Positions 14,979 to 18,786 of a DNA stretch of 18,786 bases are shown here, one piece after another. Location of the stretch: assembly GCA_964520785.1 (NCBI GenBank), contig CAZFQG010000124.1, positions 1 to 18,786 on the forward strand, given 5' to 3'. The notes beneath the pieces are model-generated. The model saw nothing but the letters and a program-made list of their open reading frames with translations. It was not told where the DNA came from and ran no database searches. The DNA is from CAZFQG01 sp964520785 (lineage in GTDB: Bacteria > Planctomycetota > Planctomycetia > Pirellulales > Thermoguttaceae). The translations under genes and the position numbers were made by a program. Position 1 is the stretch's first letter; each line of letters begins with the position of its first letter.

Positions 14979-15517
14979 GATTCTTCCTCCCGGATGAAAG
15001 ATCGCAGGCGGCCGAGGGCCGTTCGATAGCGCGTCGCGACCGTTCCCTGGGGCGACTCGGTGACTTGGGCGATTTCGGCGAAGGTCAGGCCGCCGTAGGT
15101 CTTCAGTTCGACCACCTCGCGTTGTGCGTCCGTCAGACGCGCCAGTCCGACGGCGATCATCTCGGCCGTTTCGCGGCGGTGCGAATCGTCGGGGGCAATC
15201 GCGAACACCGCATCGACGTCCAGCGGTGTTTCCACGTCGCGCCGCCGCGACCGCCTTGCGGCGAAGCGGGCCGCTTCATTCCGCGCCACCGTGAAGACGT
15301 ACGCCGTCAGGTTCTCGACCCGTTCGAAGTGCGCGCGATTTTTCGCCAGCCGCGCGAACGTCTCCTGCAACACGTCGTCCGCGTCGGCGCGCGATCGCAA
15401 CCGCACCACCAGAAAGCGGTAAAGCCGCTCGGCCAACGTGTCGTAGAGTTCGGCAAACGCCTCGCGTCGACCGGCTGCAAGGTTGCGTCGCAGTGCGTCC
15501 ATCGCGGGTTTTTCCAT
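14975..15517 (-). CDS. ECF-type RNA polymerase sigma factor
   Basis: A 180-aa sigma-70-family protein of extracytoplasmic function type. Sigma region 2 (about 20-86) reads AFAELYDTLAERLYRFLVVR, with RADADDVLQETFARL (core-RNAP binding, the 'DAEDlvQetF' motif) and NLTAYVFTVARNEAARFAAR (-10 recognition). Region 4 (about 120-175) reads GLARLTDAQREVVELKTYGG, LTFAEIAQVTESPQGTVATR, then ALGRLRSFI (the HTH for -35 recognition). Length and the lack of regions 1 and 3 fit ECF sigmas. ATG 15517 is the first in the frame; ATG 15502 (MDALRRNL) is an alternative 5 residues in; neither has a clear ribosome binding site. It heads the minus-strand operon and overlaps the next gene by 4 bp, the usual layout for sigma and its membrane-bound regulator. 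Autoregulation is common in such loci, but I could not identify a promoter. Confidence 0.95.
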   Translation of the reverse strand: MEKPAMDALRRNLAAGRREAFAELYDTLAERLYRFLVVRLRSRADADDVLQETFARLAKNRAHFERVENLTAYVFTVARNEAARFAARRSRRRDVETPLDVDAVFAIAPDDSHRRETAEMIAVGLARLTDAQREVVELKTYGGLTFAEIAQVTESPQGTVATRYRTALGRLRSFIREEES

Positions 15518-15734
15518 CCAGTCTATAGGAAGAGACCCGCGAGGGGGCGGGATTTATTGGGGGAAGGGGGGAGAATCCGCTTCGGCCACCCTCGCGTGCC
15601 CAACATCTTGCCGCCGTGGCTTGCGGCCAAGGGGTGGTTCTTCTACATCATGACCGACGGAGCCGAAACACGGGTGTTCGTGGTGACCGGCAGCATATAA
15701 GGGCTGGAAATCCGCGAATGAGAATCGTCTCCGT

Positions 15735-16994
15735 TCAGCCGGTCGTCTCGGGCCGCGACGTTCTGGAGCACATCGGACGCGGGAGAGCAGGTTCTCCTTT
15801 CGCCTGGTAGTACTGGAACCGATTGTCCCACCATTCGTCAAGGTGTCGCAGCGCAGCCGGAATATCCAGAGGGAGGATCGCCGGCTCTTCCCCTTCAATC
15901 TGGAACGATTCCTGGATGAGACCCTTTTCGCGGAGTTTCCGTAGGGCGTCATCGATCTCGAAATCGACGGACGTCAAACCGAATGCCTCGATAAGCCATT
16001 CCTCGACGGCCGCGTCCAAAGTAGTCCGGGTCCAGGACGCATCTCGGTCTCGTTGGAGCAGGAAGTAGGCCAGAAGCGATTCCTTGAACTCCTCGTCCTT
16101 TGCCGCCTGAACGAGCCGCGTCAGGGCCGAGCTATTGTTGGCCAGGCACTGGAAGTAGAGACACGACGAGAGCTTCTGCATGTACCGGGTCTTCGTGCCG
16201 AGAAAACTGAAAACCGTTTTCAGGCAGGCGGTCGAAAAGCCGATTGCCACGGTCGCGACGAGCCAGGGAGAAATCGCAATCGCACTCAGCAACTTCACGC
16301 CCGGCATGACGATCCCACCGAGAAGCGTCCCCCCGACGCGGAGCCGGTCCAGAAGGGGCATCCGCAACCGGATGTCGGGCGCGACCGTCTCCAGGTCCTC
16401 CACGATCACATTCTTAAAGAGCTTGAGGATCAGCCTGTCCTCCTCGTCGCGACGAAAGCCGACCAGTACCGCCAGCCGGGAGAAAGCCTGGACGTCCACG
16501 ATGCCCGGGAGCCAACCGGTCCGCCATGAGCGGACCCGCTTTTGGGTGATTTGCAATCCCCGGTAGAAGACCCTCATCGTGTCGAACCTGCTCAAATCGA
16601 CGAAAACTTTCACCCTCAGGCTGCTCTGCGCTTCGATACACTCGGCGATTTCCTCGGGCGCAAGTTCGCGGTAGTTTCCCTGCGTCAGAAGCGCGCCCAA
16701 GAGCGACTCGAACTCCTTCTTGGCTGACGCACGGTCTTCGTCGGACAGATCCCGCAATGGGAGCGTATCCCGATCCGGGTCGAATGGATCGAACAGCATC
16801 CCGAGCCGGTCGGCCGTAGCGAGTGATTCGAAGTGAAACCGCGCGCGGAGCATCTCACAGAACCGGGCGAACGGCTCGCGCCGTCCGGCCGCCAATGTCG
16901 GATCGGCCAAAATCCGGTCCACGAGGGCCATCGGATGGACCGGAAGGAAATTGACTCGGGTCTGGGAAAAGCGAATCGAGCGATTGCTGGCCAT
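15735..16994 (-). CDS. DUF3754 family membrane protein (TMEM143-like)
   Basis: A 419-aa protein. ATG 16994 is the first start; Met22 (PMALVDRIL) is an alternative and no clear ribosome binding site separates them. A large polar N-terminal part contains SLRVKVFVDLSRFDTMRVFY. The family signature LKLFKNVIVEDLETVAPDIR then LRMPLLDRLRVG (190-221) matches the DUF3754 / TMEM143 'lKlFknvPkxdlEmllPxtrvrMsllDrlki' motif. Two hydrophobic helices follow at about 223-260 (GGTLLGGIVMPGVKLLSAIA; ISPWLVATVAIGFSTACLK). The C-terminal 150 residues are helical and charged, ending in a Pro/Arg-rich tail. The function of the family is unknown; the human member is mitochondrial. It stands alone, divergent from lnt (210 bp between starts) and 217 bp upstream of the sigma gene on the same strand. 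In 15518-15734 I see no further gene. Confidence 0.85.
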   Translation of the reverse strand: MASNRSIRFSQTRVNFLPVHPMALVDRILADPTLAAGRREPFARFCEMLRARFHFESLATADRLGMLFDPFDPDRDTLPLRDLSDEDRASAKKEFESLLGALLTQGNYRELAPEEIAECIEAQSSLRVKVFVDLSRFDTMRVFYRGLQITQKRVRSWRTGWLPGIVDVQAFSRLAVLVGFRRDEEDRLILKLFKNVIVEDLETVAPDIRLRMPLLDRLRVGGTLLGGIVMPGVKLLSAIAISPWLVATVAIGFSTACLKTVFSFLGTKTRYMQKLSSCLYFQCLANNSSALTRLVQAAKDEEFKESLLAYFLLQRDRDASWTRTTLDAAVEEWLIEAFGLTSVDFEIDDALRKLREKGLIQESFQIEGEEPAILPLDIPAALRHLDEWWDNRFQYYQAKGEPALPRPMCSRTSRPETTG

Positions 16995-17204
16995 CGCGGG
17001 AAATCCGAGAACGTAACTGGTTTATTGAAAAATGGTTAGAGGAAGACTCCGCCGTCGCCAGAAACGAATCCATTCTAGCGGGACGCTCGGGGGCCGTCAA
17101 ACAACTGCTGCCGCGTTCGCTGCGGGGGGATGTCCGCACCGGTCCGCGGCGCCAGCCGGGAATCGCTCTTTCCCGGGACCACCGGTCTTGAGTATGATTC
17201 CGGC

Positions 17205-18786
17205 ATGTGGAATCGAATTCGCACCCTTTGCCGGTCTCCTTTCGGATATGGTCTTGGCGGAAACCTTCTCAGATGGGCGTCACTTCCCCCATTGGAATGG
17301 AGTGGACTGGCATGGATTGCGCCGGTCGCGTGGGTTCTGCTGATCCGCAATGCCGAATTGCGCGGACGCCGGCCCTATGCGCAGCTCTGGGCCGCCGGGT
17401 TCCTATTTTGGATGGCGGAACTCTATTTTCTCATCTTTCCTCACCCGGCAACCAGCCTTGGCCTAGTCGCGATCTCTCTCTATTTGGCGTTCTACCTACC
17501 CGTTTTCGTCGCATGCACCCGCGTCGCCGTTCACCGACTGCGAATGCCGGTGATTCTTGCCGCCCCGACCATATGGACCGGGCTCGAATTGGCGCGGGGG
17601 CGTCTTTTCACCGGTTTCACGATGGCCAGCCTTGGCCACAGCCAATACGAAATCATCTGGCTTATTCAGATTTCACGGATCGTGGGTGCGTATGGTGTCA
17701 GCTTCGTCGTGATGTTCGTCGCGGCGTGCTTGGCCCGGATGTGGCCGATTGAGGAAGGGGGGAACCGCGCCGGCAGGTTCGTCTTCTGGCCGCTTGCCCC
17801 GGTCGTCGTTCTCCTGTTCGGCCTGTATTGGTTCGGTAGCCGCCAACCGGCCGAGGAGAAAACGGAAGGATCGGGAGTCCGCATCGCGATCATCCAGGGA
17901 TCCATCGATACCGAACTGAAAAGCGATCCCGGAATGCGAAAATACGTGCTGGACAGCTATTTCAACCTTTCCCGGGCAGCCGTCTCGCGATTCCACCCGG
18001 TCGACTTGGTGGTTTGGCCCGAGACGATGTTCCGCGAGACCCTGATTACCTACGACGAAGACGCCGCCGTGCCGGAGGATGTCCCTTGGAGCCGCGAGGA
18101 TTTTCTCGACTATTGCCGGCGGGCAGCATCCGCGTCGGCTCAATCGGTCGACAACGTGGCCAGGGGTCTTAATACGCCCATCCTGGTGGGAATCGATCGA
18201 TCTCATTTCGCGTCCGGAGGCCAGTATCTCTACAACTCGGCCATTCTGGCCACTCCCGAAAAGGGCGTTCTGGATCACTACGACAAGCTGCATCTGGTTC
18301 TGTTCGGAGAATATGTGCCGTTTGGGAAGACCTTTCCGCGGCTCCAGAGGCTCACGCCGCTGCCGGTGAGCCTGGACGCCGGAAAGTCTCCCGGCCTCTT
18401 CGAATTCCAGGGAATCCGCCTGTCTCCAAGCATTTGTTACGAAAACGTACTGCCCCAGGTGATTCGCCGGCAGGTCCTGGCGGCGGCCGACGATTCGAAA
18501 CCACCCGATGTGCTGGTTAATCTTACGAACGATGGGTGGTTTCGCGGATCGAGCGAGTTGGACCTACATCTCATTTGCGGCGTGTTCCGTGCCGTGGAGA
18601 CGCGACGTCCAATGATCATCGCCGCGAACACCGGCTTCTCCGCTTGGATCGGATCGGACGGGCGGCTTCTGGCCCGAGGTCCGCGCCGCCAAGAGGGCCT
18701 CCTTCTCGCGGAAATCCACCCAAGTCCTCACGGGCTTTCGTTTTACACCCGGTACGGCGATTGGGCGGCCGGGCTCTGCCTTCTTG
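17205..18786 (+). CDS. lnt: Apolipoprotein N-acyltransferase, partial (runs off right edge)
   Basis: An integral membrane enzyme that transfers an acyl chain from phospholipid to the N-terminal Cys of diacylglyceryl lipoproteins, the last step of lipoprotein maturation. ATG 17205 gives 527 residues without a stop to the window end, so the C-terminus is missing. N-terminal membrane segments include LPPLEWSGLAWIAPVAWVLL and GLVAISLYLAFYLPVFVACT; a further hydrophobic helix (about 200-212) ends in GLYWFG. The nitrilase (CN-hydrolase) domain begins at VRIAIIQGSIDTEL. The catalytic triad is visible: Glu273 in VVWPETMF, Lys361 in YDKLHLVLFGEYVPFG and Cys411 in SICYENVLPQ, aligning with E. coli Glu267, Lys335 and Cys387. 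LTNDGWFRGSSELDLH and ETRRPMIIAANTGFSA are also diagnostic. No clear Shine-Dalgarno precedes the ATG. It is divergent from the DUF3754 gene. Confidence 0.95.
   Translation, partial: MWNRIRTLCRSPFGYGLGGNLLRWASLPPLEWSGLAWIAPVAWVLLIRNAELRGRRPYAQLWAAGFLFWMAELYFLIFPHPATSLGLVAISLYLAFYLPVFVACTRVAVHRLRMPVILAAPTIWTGLELARGRLFTGFTMASLGHSQYEIIWLIQISRIVGAYGVSFVVMFVAACLARMWPIEEGGNRAGRFVFWPLAPVVVLLFGLYWFGSRQPAEEKTEGSGVRIAIIQGSIDTELKSDPGMRKYVLDSYFNLSRAAVSRFHPVDLVVWPETMFRETLITYDEDAAVPEDVPWSREDFLDYCRRAASASAQSVDNVARGLNTPILVGIDRSHFASGGQYLYNSAILATPEKGVLDHYDKLHLVLFGEYVPFGKTFPRLQRLTPLPVSLDAGKSPGLFEFQGIRLSPSICYENVLPQVIRRQVLAAADDSKPPDVLVNLTNDGWFRGSSELDLHLICGVFRAVETRRPMIIAANTGFSAWIGSDGRLLARGPRRQEGLLLAEIHPSPHGLSFYTRYGDWAAGLCLL

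Noticed and set aside
15560..15734. Plus-strand stretch ending in KGWFFYIMTDGAETRVFVVT before a stop at 15698
   Set aside because: The frame enters from the antisense of the sigma gene and has no start of its own in a sensible place; I could not tie it to any family, so it is left as plain intergenic sequence.
17207..17752. Plus-strand 181-aa open frame over the lnt start
   Set aside because: Out of frame with lnt, whose catalytic residues all read in the frame of ATG 17205.

Overview
The window looks like a high-GC bacterial chromosome segment, most likely from the Planctomycetota. I base this on recognition, not on any search: the serine-recombinase C-terminus, the fused sialidase-like/SGNH enzyme, the ECF sigma factor followed by membrane proteins, and a protein ending in a 'DPFSGKP...YSVGSNGKDDGG' tail all look planctomycetal. 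I see no tRNA, rRNA or CRISPR array.

Layout. (1) 1-986 is a mobile-element graveyard: a frameshifted serine-recombinase C-terminus cut by the window edge, abutting a truncated IS4/IS1634-type transposase N-terminus (both minus), then a short XRE-type regulator (plus) whose natural start is missing. (2) 1196-5066, plus strand: a secreted alpha/beta hydrolase, a large secreted TPR-like protein and a small secreted DUF4177-like protein. (3) 5165-6342, minus strand: three small membrane genes resembling the E. coli yqjD/yqjK/yqjE set (DUF883, a YqjK-like basic membrane protein, and a YqjE-like holin-superfamily protein). (4) 6343-6599 is a divergent intergenic region with three consecutive inverted repeats. 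(5) 6600-13036, plus strand: an 899-aa secreted protein of unknown function, a secreted four-Asp-box propeller fused to an SGNH esterase (strong Shine-Dalgarno), and a saccharopine-dehydrogenase-like oxidoreductase. (6) 13196-15517, minus strand: an ECF sigma factor, a single-pass membrane protein overlapping it by 4 bp (ATGA), and a 443-aa membrane-anchored protein. (7) 15735-16994, minus: a DUF3754 membrane protein. (8) 17205 to the right edge, plus: apolipoprotein N-acyltransferase (lnt), with catalytic Glu, Lys and Cys visible and the C-terminus cut off.

How the parts fit: many products carry signal peptides or membrane segments, so this is mainly a cell-envelope neighbourhood. The propeller-SGNH protein may act on acylated glycans outside the cytoplasm. 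The ECF sigma and the membrane gene after it are very probably translationally coupled and may form a sensing unit. The yqjDKE-like trio is probably one transcript. No stretch over 300 bases lacks a gene. I did not find a clearly new multi-gene system; the best leads are the propeller-SGNH fusion, the unusual sigma/anti-sigma-position operon with its 167-bp overlap, and the 899-aa orphan.
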